Below, piece by piece: positions 8,908 through 18,350 of a stretch of 64,000 bases of DNA (within the stretch, counting starts at the first letter, position 1; every line of letters starts with the position of its first letter). Under the pieces are notes generated by a model. It was given only the letters and a program-made list of their open reading frames with translations, ran no database searches and was not told where the DNA came from. This stretch comes from Bdellovibrio sp. ZAP7 (GTDB lineage: Bacteria; Bdellovibrionota_B; Oligoflexia; Oligoflexales; RGVZ01). The stretch covers positions 1 to 64,000 of the forward strand of contig CAMDKS010000002.1 in assembly GCA_945900755.1 (NCBI GenBank), written 5' to 3'. Made by a program: the position numbers and the translations under genes.

Positions 8908-9471
8908 CTAAAATGCCACGCCAGCCGTTAAGCCTACGATTTGCTTGCGCCCAGTTACGAGAAGAATTATGGCTTCACTTGCTGCAAAAAGATGTGAATC
9001 CCATGAAAATGACACATTTACCAATTTACTAGAAAAAATTTCATAGTTTAGCCCCAACAATAGACCTGCGTTTGTACTGGTATAGGACGCATTTTCTTCA
9101 GGATAGCCTTTGTAGCTAATGGTAGAATTTTCGGCCATTAGACTAAATCCAACAGTGGCTACCAAAGATTTTGATCCAAAAATAGAACCCTTCTTTCCAA
9201 CGGATACAATTCCGCTGGTTTCAGTCACAGGCCCATAAGAGCGACCCCATAAATAATTTTGCATAGTCCAATTGCTGTCAGTTCCTATGCGTAAAATGGC
9301 TGCGGTACGACTATGGTCGTCTCCCTCATCGAGAATTCCTGCACCAGTAGAAATATCGAGCGCAAGGCTTGACGAAGGAGTAAGTACCAGACTTGAGGCG
9401 GCGATGACCAGTACTCGCAACAAAACGCCGAATCGAAATCGAAAGCTATTTGGAATGGTAAAATGGTGCAT
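8908..9471 (-). CDS. Putative outer-membrane beta-barrel protein
   Basis: 187 residues. The basic N-terminus and hydrophobic stretch (FGVLLRVLVIAASSLVL, ending near SLALD) look like a signal peptide. The rest has alternating beta patterns (LVATVGFSLMAENSTISY, NAGLLLGLNYEIF, LVNVSFSWDSHLF) and ends in Phe (VGLTAGVAF), an outer-membrane barrel hallmark. It is probably first in an operon with the barrel-like protein 12 nt downstream and the matrixin-like protease. An AGG-rich ribosome site (AAGGTCTCAGG) precedes the ATG. The function is unknown. Confidence 0.6.
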   Translation of the reverse strand: MHHFTIPNSFRFRFGVLLRVLVIAASSLVLTPSSSLALDISTGAGILDEGDDHSRTAAILRIGTDSNWTMQNYLWGRSYGPVTETSGIVSVGKKGSIFGSKSLVATVGFSLMAENSTISYKGYPEENASYTSTNAGLLLGLNYEIFSSKLVNVSFSWDSHLFAASEAIILLVTGRKQIVGLTAGVAF

Positions 9472-9621
9472 CCTGAGACCTTAATAAAGTGGGAGCAAGG
9501 AAACGGTGAAGCCCTCTACAATGATACTAGAGAATCACAGGTCCACCTATTTTCCTTGTTGGATCGTAAACTTGGTAAAAGCAAAATTAACATCAATATT
9601 CTCAATCAAAATGAACCCTAA

Positions 9622-9650
9622 TTGGATCGGAACCTCTTGTGTGATAGAAT
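9622..9650 (+). promoter_or_regulatory. Sigma-70-like promoter of the nucleotidase gene
   Basis: TTGGAT at 9622-9627, a 17-bp spacer, then TAGAAT at 9645-9650. Transcription would start near 9657. This is downstream of the first in-frame ATG at 9653 and supports the ATG at 9692 as the real start. Confidence 0.65.
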
Positions 9651-9691
9651 AAATGAGCGAGACCTATTCAGTCCTAGTGGAGGAATTACAA

Positions 9692-11236
9692 ATGCAACAT
9701 AGATTGTTTTTTGTACTTTTGTGTACAACCTTTGTTTCCGTTTCTGCATGCAAAACTAGGACGAGCGACGCCTCTAAGTCCACTGCCATCAGCACTGACC
9801 CGAACGTGGTCTCATTTACTGTTTTACAAATCAATGATGTCTACGAAATAAATCCCGTCGTGAGCGGTTCCCAAGGCGGGTTGGCTCGGGTTGCAACCCT
9901 CAAAAAAACATTGCTGGCAGAAAATCCAAATCTTATAACCGTATTGCCTGGTGATTTTTTGTCTCCCTCCGCCATGGGTGCAACGGCGGTTGACGGTGAA
10001 CCCCTGGCCGGCAAACAGATGGTTGCGACCCTCAATGCTGTCGGAATTGACTACGTAAGCTTCGGCAACCATGAATTTGATTTGACCGAAGCCCGTCTTT
10101 TAGCCCGCATGAATGAATCCCACTTTAAATGGATTGGTAGCAATGTTCGAACATCAACAAACACCATGATTGCGCGATCGGTGAGTGATGTTGTCGTCCC
10201 GTTTCACAACTCGGCCGGTGCTGAGGTTAAAGTTGGCCTCTTTGGTATTTGCATCAACACGACTGAAAAATCATATGTTCAATTTCTCCCCACCATAGAA
10301 ACAGCTCGCCATGAAGTCTCGGCGCTGACTCCACAATCCAATGTGATTATCGCAATGACCCATTTATCGATTTCAGAAGACAAAGCCCTAGCAGCTCAAG
10401 TTCCCGCCATCGACGTCGTGCTGGGGGGCCACGAGCACGTGCATACCGCCGAGGAATCCGGCGACGATCATACTCCTATATTCAAAGCCGATGCCAACGC
10501 TCGCACCGCATATGTACACCGTATGACTTATGACATCTCCACAAAAAAGTTTTTAATCGACAGCACCTTGGTAGATATGGATGCGTCTGTCCCCCTTGAC
10601 GACTCGGTCAAAGCTGTGGCCCAACAGTGGACTGACAGCGTTTTTACAGCTCTCAGGGCTTCAGGCACAGATCCTGAACGAATTCTAGGGGTGACTAATG
10701 AGACCCTTGAGGGCTTTGAGGCTACCGTTAGAAGCCAACCAACGACGTTAACCAATCTGGTCGGGGAAAGCTTTTTTGCCGCTGAGCCGACTGCCGATGC
10801 GGTCGTTTATGGGGCGGGAAGTATTCGCATTGATGATCGAATTCTCCCAGGGCCAGTAACTCAATACGACGTTCTGAGAATTTTTCCATTTGGTGGAAAA
10901 CTGATACTGGCCGATATGCTCGGCCGCGTGGTGACCCGGATGCTTGATCAAGGAGTCCTCAACGCGGGCACTGGCGGCTATCTCCAAACGGTTAAAGTCA
11001 CTCGAGACCAGGCCTCCAATTCTTGGTTCATGTCAGGCGCACCGATTGTTAACGAGCATCACTATAGAATTCTCGTGAATGAATATCTACTAACTGGTCT
11101 CGAACGGGGACTTGAATTTCTTGGGCCAACTTCAACCGTTGATCCAGTCGTCGCCATCCGCGACTCTGCGATGGTGCAAACGGCCCTTGCGACGTGGTTG
11201 GGCCGCACCATCCCAACATTTAAGATACGACCATAA
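9692..11236 (+). CDS. 5'-nucleotidase/UshA-family metallophosphoesterase lipoprotein
   Basis: 514 residues from the ATG at 9692, chosen because GGAGG lies 8 nt upstream and the protein then begins with a lipoprotein signal (FVSVSAC lipobox; Cys near residue 20). The calcineurin-like phosphoesterase domain (about 45-280) shows metal-ligand motifs in order: QINDVYEINP (usually NDxH; here the His is replaced by Tyr-Glu), GDFLSPS, FGNHEFDL, MTHLSISEDK and GGHEHVH. The C-terminal 5'-nucleotidase substrate domain follows at about 330-500. It should hydrolyse extracellular nucleotides or related phosphoesters in the periplasm or at the outer membrane. The missing NDxH histidine is typical of a subset of the family, so activity is likely but not certain. 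Confidence 0.87.
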   Translation: MQHRLFFVLLCTTFVSVSACKTRTSDASKSTAISTDPNVVSFTVLQINDVYEINPVVSGSQGGLARVATLKKTLLAENPNLITVLPGDFLSPSAMGATAVDGEPLAGKQMVATLNAVGIDYVSFGNHEFDLTEARLLARMNESHFKWIGSNVRTSTNTMIARSVSDVVVPFHNSAGAEVKVGLFGICINTTEKSYVQFLPTIETARHEVSALTPQSNVIIAMTHLSISEDKALAAQVPAIDVVLGGHEHVHTAEESGDDHTPIFKADANARTAYVHRMTYDISTKKFLIDSTLVDMDASVPLDDSVKAVAQQWTDSVFTALRASGTDPERILGVTNETLEGFEATVRSQPTTLTNLVGESFFAAEPTADAVVYGAGSIRIDDRILPGPVTQYDVLRIFPFGGKLILADMLGRVVTRMLDQGVLNAGTGGYLQTVKVTRDQASNSWFMSGAPIVNEHHYRILVNEYLLTGLERGLEFLGPTSTVDPVVAIRDSAMVQTALATWLGRTIPTFKIRP

Positions 11237-11267
11237 GATTTTTAAAACTGAATAAATAGTGGCCGTA

Positions 11268-13238
11268 TTAATCTTCTTCTTGCCGAAGATTGGCTAGGAC
11301 TGCTAGGTCCTCTAGGGTCGACGTATCTTGAGTCGATTGCCTTCCCGCCGCAATGTCTCGGAGCAGACGCCGCATTATTTTTCCGGAACGAGTTTTGGGG
11401 AGTGCCTCTGCAAAACGAATCTCGTCGGGCCTAGCCAGCGCACCGATCGTCTTGGCCACATGGGCTTTGAGTTGATCGCGAATTTTGTCGGAGGGCGCAA
11501 GGCCGCCTTGGAGAGAGACAAAACAAACAATGCCTTCGCCTTTGACCTCATCTGGACGGCCAACCACAGCCGCCTCCGCCACACACTCGTGACTAACCAA
11601 TGAACTTTCGATTTCCATAGTACTGAGCCGGTGCCCAGAAACATTTAGGACGTCGTCGATTCGACCCATGATCCAATAATTCCCAGCTTTATCGCGGCGA
11701 GCTCCGTCACCGGTAAAATAGACCCCAGGAATTTGTGACCAGTATTGTTCTTTGTAACGAGCCTCATCACCCCAAATTCCACGAAGCATGCTCGGCCACG
11801 GTTTTTTGATGACCAAAAATCCGCCGGAATTCTTTCCTACTGGCTTACCATTTTTATCGACAATCTCAGCATCAACACCAAGAAATGGTTTTGTGGCGGA
11901 GCCCGGAACCTGTGAGACTGCGCCGGGTAGCGGAGAAATCATGATGCTTCCCGTTTCTGTTTGCCACCACGTATCGACAACGGGACAGCGGTTGCCTCCG
12001 ATCACTTTTCGGTACCACATCCACGCCGCTGGATTAATAGGCTCACCTACAGATCCCAGTAACTTCAAACTGGTCAGATCGTATTTATTTGGCCACTGGT
12101 CGCCCGCACGAATGCAGGAACGAATGGCCGTAGGAGCCGTATATAATATACTAACGCGGTACTTTTCGATGAGGCTCCATAAACGCCCCCAATCCGGAAA
12201 ATTCGGAGCCCCTTCGTACATCAGAATCGTCGCGCCATTAGACAATGGGCCGTAGGCCACATAACTATGCCCTGTCACCCAACCAACATCTGCGGTGCAC
12301 CAAAACACGTCGTCTGCTTTCAAATCAAAAACGAGCTTTGAAGAGATCGTCGCTCCCAATAAATATCCAGCCGTTGTGTGAACGATCCCCTTAGGTTTAC
12401 CCGTACTTCCAGACGTGTAGAGTAGAAATAATGGATGCTCGCTATCGGCTGCATAGGGCTCACAGGTATTCGCCATGGAGTCTACAGCGTCATGCCACCA
12501 AAAATCACGGCCGGCCTTCATCGTAATTTTGCCACCAGCCTCACCCACCCTTTTGACCACAAGTACGGATTTCACAGTCGGTGATTTTTCAAGGGCCAAA
12601 TCCACGTTAACTTTAAGTGGGACGACGGCCCCTTTGCGCCAGCCGCCATCTGCGGTGATCATCACCTTCGCACCGCAATCATTATTGCGATCGGCGAGTG
12701 CGTCACTTGAAAATCCGCCGAACACCACCGTGTGCATGGCGCCGATACGGGTGCATGCCAGCATGGCAATAATCGCCTCGGGAATCATCGGCATGTAAAT
12801 AGAAATGCGGTCTCCAGGCTTAACGCCAAGACTCCTTAGGGCATTAGCGCATTTGGAAACTTCGCGAAGAAGATCTTGGTAGGTCAAGACTCTCGTGTCC
12901 CCAGGCTCGCCTTCCCAAATAATGGCGGCTTTATTGCGAGTGGCCGTTACGCAGTGGCGATCAAGGCAGTTGGCCGAAACATTAATTTTTCCACCAATAA
13001 ACCATTTAGCAAACGGTCGTTTCCATTCAAGTGTTTTTTTGAACGGCTTGATCCATTGCAAGTGCTCCTTGGCCTGCTTTGCCCAAAAAGTTTCAGGTGA
13101 TTTGACCGAGGCCTTCCACAGCTTTTCGTAGGCGGCCAAACTCCCAACATGGGCCGCTTTGGCGAATGCCTTCGGTGGCGCAAACGAGCGAGACTCTTTT
13201 AGAACACTTGTAATTGCTAGATCATCTGCCATAGTCAT
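11268..13238 (-). CDS. acs: Acetyl-CoA synthetase
   Basis: 656 residues from the ATG at 13238. Two GGAG-type ribosome sites precede it, while the ATG 21 nt upstream has none. It makes acetyl-CoA from acetate, ATP and CoA through acetyl-AMP. The ANL-superfamily signatures are clear: the P-loop [11 protein letters not shown] near residue 275, [10 protein letters not shown] near 420, and the C-terminal [14 protein letters not shown], whose Lys is the regulatory acetylation site in characterised Acs proteins. The N-terminal ACAS extension ([12 protein letters not shown]) is also present. Length is normal. It is monocistronic and convergent with the nucleotidase gene, and may feed carbon with the beta-oxidation genes at 27-31 kb. 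Confidence 0.96.
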   Translation of the reverse strand: MTMADDLAITSVLKESRSFAPPKAFAKAAHVGSLAAYEKLWKASVKSPETFWAKQAKEHLQWIKPFKKTLEWKRPFAKWFIGGKINVSANCLDRHCVTATRNKAAIIWEGEPGDTRVLTYQDLLREVSKCANALRSLGVKPGDRISIYMPMIPEAIIAMLACTRIGAMHTVVFGGFSSDALADRNNDCGAKVMITADGGWRKGAVVPLKVNVDLALEKSPTVKSVLVVKRVGEAGGKITMKAGRDFWWHDAVDSMANTCEPYAADSEHPLFLLYTSGSTGKPKGIVHTTAGYLLGATISSKLVFDLKADDVFWCTADVGWVTGHSYVAYGPLSNGATILMYEGAPNFPDWGRLWSLIEKYRVSILYTAPTAIRSCIRAGDQWPNKYDLTSLKLLGSVGEPINPAAWMWYRKVIGGNRCPVVDTWWQTETGSIMISPLPGAVSQVPGSATKPFLGVDAEIVDKNGKPVGKNSGGFLVIKKPWPSMLRGIWGDEARYKEQYWSQIPGVYFTGDGARRDKAGNYWIMGRIDDVLNVSGHRLSTMEIESSLVSHECVAEAAVVGRPDEVKGEGIVCFVSLQGGLAPSDKIRDQLKAHVAKTIGALARPDEIRFAEALPKTRSGKIMRRLLRDIAAGRQSTQDTSTLEDLAVLANLRQEED

Positions 13239-13540
13239 CTCCCACTCCAGAGCTGTCATGATAAAAAATTATCGACTCACCAATTTCATGCCCCGAAGGT
13301 CCGCTGATGAGATCCTCATTAGTCAATTACTCGAAATAATTTCACAAGTACCATTAATGGGCGAGTATAATCACCACCGGTTTGTCTAATTTTTAGACAT
13401 CCCTAAATAAAAGGAGTGAAAAGCTCTAAAAAATCACTGGCCACCGTGGAATTTTAGCGGCTAGAATCAGTCACTACTACGCACCTAAAAGAATTTGATA
13501 TAGATTTTGCACTCGCCCACACCTAGCTTCGGAGAAACAC

Positions 13541-14335
13541 ATGCGTCAATTTCATAATTTGTTAAGCCGCATACTGGAAGAAGGCGTCCAAAAATCTGAC
13601 CGCACGGGAACTGGCACCAAAAGCGTTTTTGGCCACCAAATGCGTTTTGATTTAGCGGCAGGCTTCCCTTTAATCACAACAAAAAAATGCCACCTAAAAT
13701 CCATTATCCATGAACTCCTATGGTTTTTAGCGGGAGACACCAATACCAAATATTTAAATGATCATGGTGTATCCATTTGGGACGAATGGGCGGACGACGA
13801 CGGCAACTTAGGCCGAGTTTATGGAGCCCAGTGGCGGTCTTGGCAGCGGCCAGATGGCACCATTTTGGACCAAATCTCAAACGTCGTAGAGCAAATAAAA
13901 ACTAATCCAGATTCTCGTCGTCACATTGTCGTGGCGTACAATCCAGGCGAAATTGAGAGTATGGCTCTTCCACCATGCCACGCTTTTTTTCAATTTTATG
14001 TGGCCCAAGGAAAACTTTCCTGCCAACTCTACCAAAGGAGCGCTGACGTATTCCTTGGTGTGCCCTTCAATATCGCCAGTTATGCCCTACTCACCATGAT
14101 GATGGCGCAGGTGACGGGACTACAATGTGGGGATTTTGTCCATACACTTGGCGATGCACACCTCTACTCCAATCACATGGATCAGACGATGACCCTGCTA
14201 AAACGGGATACTCGCCCTCTACCCACCATGAAGCTAAATCCTGAGATTAAAGATCTGTTTGCGTTTAAATACTCAGACTTTGAATTACTGGGTTATGATC
14301 CTCACCCTGCTATTAAGGCCCCTGTGGCCATTTGA
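13541..14335 (+). CDS. thyA: Thymidylate synthase
   Basis: 264 residues, the same size as the E. coli enzyme. It methylates dUMP to dTMP using methylene-tetrahydrofolate. Conserved elements: [12 protein letters not shown] near residue 20, the LWFLAGDTN segment, the phosphate-binding SRRHIV, the catalytic Cys in [11 protein letters not shown] near 146, [20 protein letters not shown], and a C-terminal PVAI. CGGAG lies 6 nt before the ATG. The stop lies only 8 nt before the folA start, so thyA and folA form the classic operon in which dihydrofolate made by ThyA is recycled by FolA. Confidence 0.98.
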   Translation: MRQFHNLLSRILEEGVQKSDRTGTGTKSVFGHQMRFDLAAGFPLITTKKCHLKSIIHELLWFLAGDTNTKYLNDHGVSIWDEWADDDGNLGRVYGAQWRSWQRPDGTILDQISNVVEQIKTNPDSRRHIVVAYNPGEIESMALPPCHAFFQFYVAQGKLSCQLYQRSADVFLGVPFNIASYALLTMMMAQVTGLQCGDFVHTLGDAHLYSNHMDQTMTLLKRDTRPLPTMKLNPEIKDLFAFKYSDFELLGYDPHPAIKAPVAI

Positions 14336-14343
14336 AGAGACCA

Positions 14344-14892
14344 ATGAGCCTTGTCCCTGCATCCACCAACGATTCAAAATTGATTGTCGCCCATATCGCT
14401 GCCATGGCCGAAAATCGTGTGATCGGACGTGCCGGCGGCATGCCGTGGCATATTCCCGACGACTTCAAATATTTCAAAGCAACCACCATGGGACACGCCA
14501 TGATCATGGGACGCAAGACCTGGGATTCTATTGGCAAATTACTCCCTGGACGCATCACGATTCTTGTTACCAAAAATAAAGCTTTTAAAGCACCTGAAGG
14601 CGCTTTCGTCACCGGCTCGATTGCCGCAGCGGTCGCCCTGTGTGAAAAGAATCGTGAGACGTGGGGAAACGAATGTTTTATCGTTGGCGGCGGCGAAATC
14701 TACAAAGAAAGTCTATCCATCGCCGACCGCCTCTACTTGACATTAGTGCATCAAACCGTTGACGGAGACACACATTATCCTCAGTTTTCTAGCAAAGACT
14801 TTCGTCAAACAAAAAACGAACCCCACCTAGATGCTGTGGTGCCGTTTACATTTACAACCTGGGATAGAGTTTCCGTCACTAAATGTCGGTGA
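14344..14892 (+). CDS. folA: Dihydrofolate reductase
   Basis: 182 residues from the ATG at 14344; a TTG overlapping the thyA stop is also in frame, but GAAGAG fits the ATG better. It reduces dihydrofolate to tetrahydrofolate with NADPH. Motifs: AAMAENRVIGRAGGMPWH, then IPDDFKYFKATT with the substrate-binding Asp, then MIMGRKTWDSIG, and the NADPH-binding FIVGGGEIYKESL. The WD..F ending is family-like (FTTWDRVSVTK). It is slightly longer than E. coli FolA (159 residues) at both ends. It is coupled with thyA. Confidence 0.96.
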   Translation: MSLVPASTNDSKLIVAHIAAMAENRVIGRAGGMPWHIPDDFKYFKATTMGHAMIMGRKTWDSIGKLLPGRITILVTKNKAFKAPEGAFVTGSIAAAVALCEKNRETWGNECFIVGGGEIYKESLSIADRLYLTLVHQTVDGDTHYPQFSSKDFRQTKNEPHLDAVVPFTFTTWDRVSVTKCR

Positions 14893-15045
14893 AAATGTAT
14901 AAAGTGTGTTGCTACTTCACCCTTATACTGACGCCACTCGAAATGAGCATTAAAATCGCCAATGATTTCAAACTATTAAAGAAAACATTAAACAAATAAT
15001 GAATATGACCGATAAGGGTAACTGAACATCAAATGGGAGATAGGT

Positions 15046-15819
15046 ATGAAAATTTTCTACGCGCTTCTCGTCACAGCAACTACGATTGCATGTAGTGAGC
15101 AAAAATTCAAAGGCTCAACCGCTAATAAGAATCCAGCTTCGGGAAAGCCACCACGTACAGAAAGCAATGCAACCATTGAAAATTCGCAAACACCCGTAAA
15201 TGCCGAAGATGGTGTGGTCAAGGCTCAAAAATGCTCTGCAGATTATCAAATTCCTGGTTCCGCCAATCCCTATTTTGCTGGGTCGCCCTCGTCAGCGAAA
15301 TTAACCTATAGTTTCCACTCAGGAAATAATACCGATCCAGCCTCCACTACGGCCCCGGTCCAAATTGTGCCGCTAAATGACCTATGTCTTAAAGCTGCCT
15401 CCAAATTGACATTTGCAACGACAGGCTCGCTTTCTCATGGGGCTGGCACTGCAGGGGCACTAACGCCGGAGGGGAATGGTACTATTACTGGTCATGCGTT
15501 GGGTGCGCAACTTGGAAAATCTGATCTCGTCGCACCGTTCATCAGCGTGGTCGCTGTTTTCATTGGTAAGGATGACCCATCGACGCAATCACCGCCCGTT
15601 GCACTGGACTTTTCGACTGCACAAGCTCGAAATTACAAATCACTTGAACCAAAATTGGGTCAGATATTCTTTGTTGGCGATGGGAAAACGGATGCGGGAG
15701 AAGCTCAAGTAATCGTGGTTCCTCCAGAGTCGGCTCAATTATATATGGCCGTGTGGGACACCGGACAGTGGAATAATAATGCCGGATCCATGGTCGGCGC
15801 GATAAATTTGGTCCCCTAA
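15046..15819 (+). CDS. Lipoprotein of unknown function
   Basis: 257 residues. A lipobox (TTIAC, Cys about residue 16) marks a lipoprotein; the next residues are Ser-Glu, giving no Asp-type inner-membrane retention signal. A low-complexity Ser/Thr/Asn/Pro linker (about 20-65) precedes a beta-rich domain (KLTYSFHSGNN, LCLKAASKLTFATTGSL, SDLVAPFISVVAVFIGKDD) ending with YMAVWDTGQWNNNAGSM. This resembles a jelly-roll carbohydrate- or lectin-like fold (PA-IL type) by pattern only; I cannot name a family. GGGAG lies 8 nt before the ATG. It is followed by decayed fragments of similarly secreted proteins. Confidence 0.65.
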   Translation: MKIFYALLVTATTIACSEQKFKGSTANKNPASGKPPRTESNATIENSQTPVNAEDGVVKAQKCSADYQIPGSANPYFAGSPSSAKLTYSFHSGNNTDPASTTAPVQIVPLNDLCLKAASKLTFATTGSLSHGAGTAGALTPEGNGTITGHALGAQLGKSDLVAPFISVVAVFIGKDDPSTQSPPVALDFSTAQARNYKSLEPKLGQIFFVGDGKTDAGEAQVIVVPPESAQLYMAVWDTGQWNNNAGSMVGAINLVP

Positions 15820-15951
15820 TGCAAATACTTCACCTTAATATCCACGCCAATGTGATCGGCCAGTTGCTTCTGCGTGTAGTAGCAACACGCAGTGTGCAGC
15901 TCTTCCTTCAGCAGGATATAAAGGAGGGGGGCCTGTGAGGCCAATCAGGTA

Positions 15952-16320
15952 ATGGTTATAATCAACGATGGCAAATCTGGTGGGCGATCTTGTTGCCCCA
16001 TAGGAAAAAACGTTTTGTCGGTGGTCCCTGCTGAAGTTAACCAAATAAGGGCGGGAGTGTGTCTTGCCGATGAAGTTGCCACAGGGATTTCGGCCATGAC
16101 CTCGCCATTTTGTACTAAAATTACTGCTTCCTTAAAATTTCAGCCCGCAGGCACAGCCACTTACGGGAAGGCCAATTCATCGGGAAAATTAGGTCCTATT
16201 GCCGCCACGTATCATTTAAACGACTGCTGTGCTTGCCCTGAAGGTTCCGTTATGATTGGCGGTCACAGTAACGGAGACAATTCGTGTTCTGATCAATGCG
16301 TGACGATTCTCAAAAAATAG
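15952..16320 (+). pseudogene. Truncated Cys-rich secreted-protein fragment
   Basis: The frame is open from 15922, where a stop precedes it, to the TAG at 16318-16320. The first ATG gives 122 residues. There is no signal peptide, although the content (RSCCPIGKNVLS, YHLNDCCACPEG, CSDQCVTI) is that of a disulfide-rich exported domain. The only G-rich tract (GGAGGGGGG) is more than 20 nt from the ATG. The last 75 bp recur almost exactly at 16706-16779. The simplest reading is the 3' part of a gene that lost its lipoprotein leader; a short real gene is the alternative. Confidence 0.45.
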
Positions 16321-16332
16321 TCCTGAATAGCG

Positions 16333-16359
16333 AGTCAATGGCGCGAAAGCGCCAGCGAC
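16333..16359. repeat. REP-like palindrome, copy A
   Basis: AGTC-N2-TGGCGCGAAAGCGCC-N-GCGAC. The GGCGC/GCGCC arms are perfect around a GAAA loop. The 15-base core recurs in inverted orientation at 19768-19795, again with flanking AGTC/GAC. It follows the stop of the Cys-rich fragment. Confidence 0.5.
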
Positions 16360-16394
16360 GTGTGTCCTGATCCGAAGGCGAAGGGAGCAAATTA

Positions 16395-16779
16395 ATGATC
16401 AGACGTTCAAAAATTAGAATGCTTCCGCTAGAAATTACTTCTACGATGATAATCTGTTTTTTATCAGTAACGTCATGCAAGCAAGATTCAAATAGCTTTT
16501 CCGGGTCACAAAGAACCGCGCCAGCGCGCAAACCACGATGTAATTAGCCAGAGGTTTACATACTCCCCAGGATCAGCAGAGTTAGTGATGAAAATCCCGG
16601 GCGCTGATAGAGGAGTTGATGACACTTTGAACGTAGCATCCAAGGTGCTCAACGAATCCCAAAGCATTCTCATTCATTTCAATTAAACACTGGTGCAATT
16701 TAATTTCCGTTATGATTGGCGGTCATAGTATGGGAGAAAATTCGTGTTCTGATCAATGCGTGACGGTTGTCAAAAAATA
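16395..16779 (+). pseudogene. Decayed lipoprotein gene (leader, frameshifted middle, duplicated tail)
   Basis: 16395-16547 encodes 50 residues with a good ribosome site (GGGAG) and a lipobox (FLSVTSC), then stops at TAG. About 10 bases later another frame is open for about 40 codons (reading SPGSAELVMKIPG, then VDDTLNVASKVLNESQS) to a TAA near 16685. From 16706 to 16779 the DNA matches the last 75 bp of the fragment at 15952-16320 with few changes (VMIGGHSxGxNSCSDQCVT, then VKK and a stop). Together these look like the leader, middle and tail of one lost secreted lipoprotein related to the upstream copy. The links between pieces are inferred. Confidence 0.45.
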
Positions 16780-16807
16780 AAGCACTATTTAAGGCTTTTT
16801 TATTTTC

Positions 16808-16891
16808 AGCCTATAACCGTATATCAATATGTTATAGGCTTGATTTTATTTAAATATCAGCCTATAATTGATTTTAGACGAGTTATAGGCT
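16808..16891 (+). promoter_or_regulatory. Promoter nested between two identical-geometry inverted repeats
   Basis: Two palindromes with 9-bp perfect arms AGCCTATAA/TTATAGGCT lie at 16808-16840 and 16859-16891. Each has a 15-nt spacer, and they are offset by 51 bp. A near-consensus promoter sits across them: TTGATT at 16840-16845 begins on the last base of the first palindrome, a 17-bp spacer follows, and TATAAT at 16863-16868 overlaps the left arm of the second. Transcription would start near 16875, with GAGG at 16905-16908 and the ATPase ATG at 16917. This is operator-like geometry for repression of the ATPase gene. Confidence 0.65.
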
Positions 16892-16916
16892 GGATTTCTT
16901 GCATGAGGCGCAATGT

Positions 16917-18350
16917 ATGTTCGTAGGCCGCAAAAACGAAATGAAAACTCTCCAAGCAATGACCTCGAACCCGCTGGCTCAGGTTGCGGTCCTCTATGGT
17001 CGACGACGCATTGGAAAAAGTGCGCTAATCCGTGAAGCGTTGCAAAATACAGGCAAGATCCTTTTTTTCGAAGGCCTTGAAGAACAAAGTCAGAGCGCGC
17101 AAATTGATAATTTTTTGTTTCAATTAAGACAACAGATCAGCTGGTCTCCCCCTTCAAAGACACCCTCGTCCTGGCGAGAATGTTTAAGCCTATTAACGCC
17201 CATTTTAAAAAAGGAGAAATATTTCATCGTCTTTGACGAGTTTCAGTGGATGGCCAACTATCGGCACACTTTGGTTTCAGACCTCAAAATGATTTGGGAT
17301 CAATACTGGAGCAAAAGCAAAGTTCAAGGGCTGATTCTTTGCGGCTCTATTGCATCATTCATGGTCCGAGACGTCATCAAATCCAAAGCGTTCTATGGTC
17401 GAATTCAAACCATCATCCACTTAAAGGATCTTCAGCCAAAGGATGTTCGGGAACTTTTGCCCAAAAGAAGCTCCCAAGAGACTCTCTTAAACATGATGCA
17501 TTTTGGCGGAATCCCCCTCTATCTCAGGCAAGCTCAAGAATACCTATCTTTATCTGATGCAATCAACCACCTCGGGTTCAAACCAAACGGCTACCTTGTG
17601 GACGAATACCAGCGAATATTCCTAAGTCACTTTGGAAAATCCCAGAACTACCGCCGGCTAATTGAATACCTTGGCAAACACATGCATGGTGTTTCCAGAA
17701 AAAAGACCTCCGAAGACCTCGGAATAAGTGTTGGCGGCACTCTATCACTGATGCTTGATGACCTCGAATCAGCAGGATTCATCAGTGCTTACACCCCCTT
17801 CGATAAACCAGAAAATGCACGTCTTCGCAAATACCATCTTACCGACCCCTACATAAACTTCTATTTTTCCTTTATCAAAGGAAACTTAAAGCAAATAAAC
17901 GCAAACACTAACGGCCATAGCTCTGGAGATCTCTTTTCCTATATACAAGCCACGCCCAAATACCTCTCGTGGCTAGGATGGGCCTTTGAAAATTTTTGCG
18001 TTCGCCATCCGCACCTGATTGCAGCCGCACTTGGTTTTTCAGGAATTAACTACAGGTGTGGACCATACTTCAAAGCCAAAACCATCGATCAACCAGCCAT
18101 GCAAATAGACCTCCTGTTCGACCGTGGCGATCAAACCATCGTAGTTTGTGAAATGAAATACTCTATGAGCCCCATTGGGCTTAGCGTGGCAAAAGAAACC
18201 GAGAAAAAAGTCGAGATACTAAGATCGATTACAAAAAAAACAATTGTCACAGTTCTTGTAACGAACAGCCTACCAAGTCGAGAGCTCCAAAAATCGAATT
18301 ATTTTTACAAAATAATAGATATCGAAGCACTCATGTTATGCGCCAATTAA
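16917..18350 (+). CDS. AAA ATPase with DUF234/PD-(D/E)XK-like C-terminus
   Basis: 477 residues from the ATG at 16917 (GAGG 8 nt upstream); an in-frame TTG 18 nt earlier lacks a site. It is a predicted ATPase of the archaeal-type family (COG1672-like). It opens with FVGRKNEMKTL, then Walker A GRRRIGKS (about 28-35) and Walker B YFIVFDEFQWM (about 104). A winged-helix segment (KTSEDLGISVGGTLSLMLDD) sits near 275. The C-terminus carries MQIDLLFDRGDQTIVVCEMK near 405, which fits the D...ExK core of a PD-(D/E)XK nuclease fold. The gene lies in a decayed accessory stretch and its promoter is flanked by two palindromes. The family's function is not established; a nucleic-acid-directed or mobile-element role is inference. 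Confidence 0.8.
   Translation: MFVGRKNEMKTLQAMTSNPLAQVAVLYGRRRIGKSALIREALQNTGKILFFEGLEEQSQSAQIDNFLFQLRQQISWSPPSKTPSSWRECLSLLTPILKKEKYFIVFDEFQWMANYRHTLVSDLKMIWDQYWSKSKVQGLILCGSIASFMVRDVIKSKAFYGRIQTIIHLKDLQPKDVRELLPKRSSQETLLNMMHFGGIPLYLRQAQEYLSLSDAINHLGFKPNGYLVDEYQRIFLSHFGKSQNYRRLIEYLGKHMHGVSRKKTSEDLGISVGGTLSLMLDDLESAGFISAYTPFDKPENARLRKYHLTDPYINFYFSFIKGNLKQINANTNGHSSGDLFSYIQATPKYLSWLGWAFENFCVRHPHLIAAALGFSGINYRCGPYFKAKTIDQPAMQIDLLFDRGDQTIVVCEMKYSMSPIGLSVAKETEKKVEILRSITKKTIVTVLVTNSLPSRELQKSNYFYKIIDIEALMLCAN

Noticed and set aside
13384-13400. GTCTA-ATTTT-TAGAC small hairpin upstream of acs
   Set aside because: Five-bp AT-rich arms are expected by chance in this gap; no second copy seen.
14895-14999. 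34-codon ORF after folA
   Set aside because: No separate ribosome site and no recognisable features; consistent with chance in an AT-rich gap.
15835-16044. 69-residue minus-strand frame
   Set aside because: No ribosome site, atypical composition, and it overlaps the Cys-rich fragment that has a clear duplicated end.
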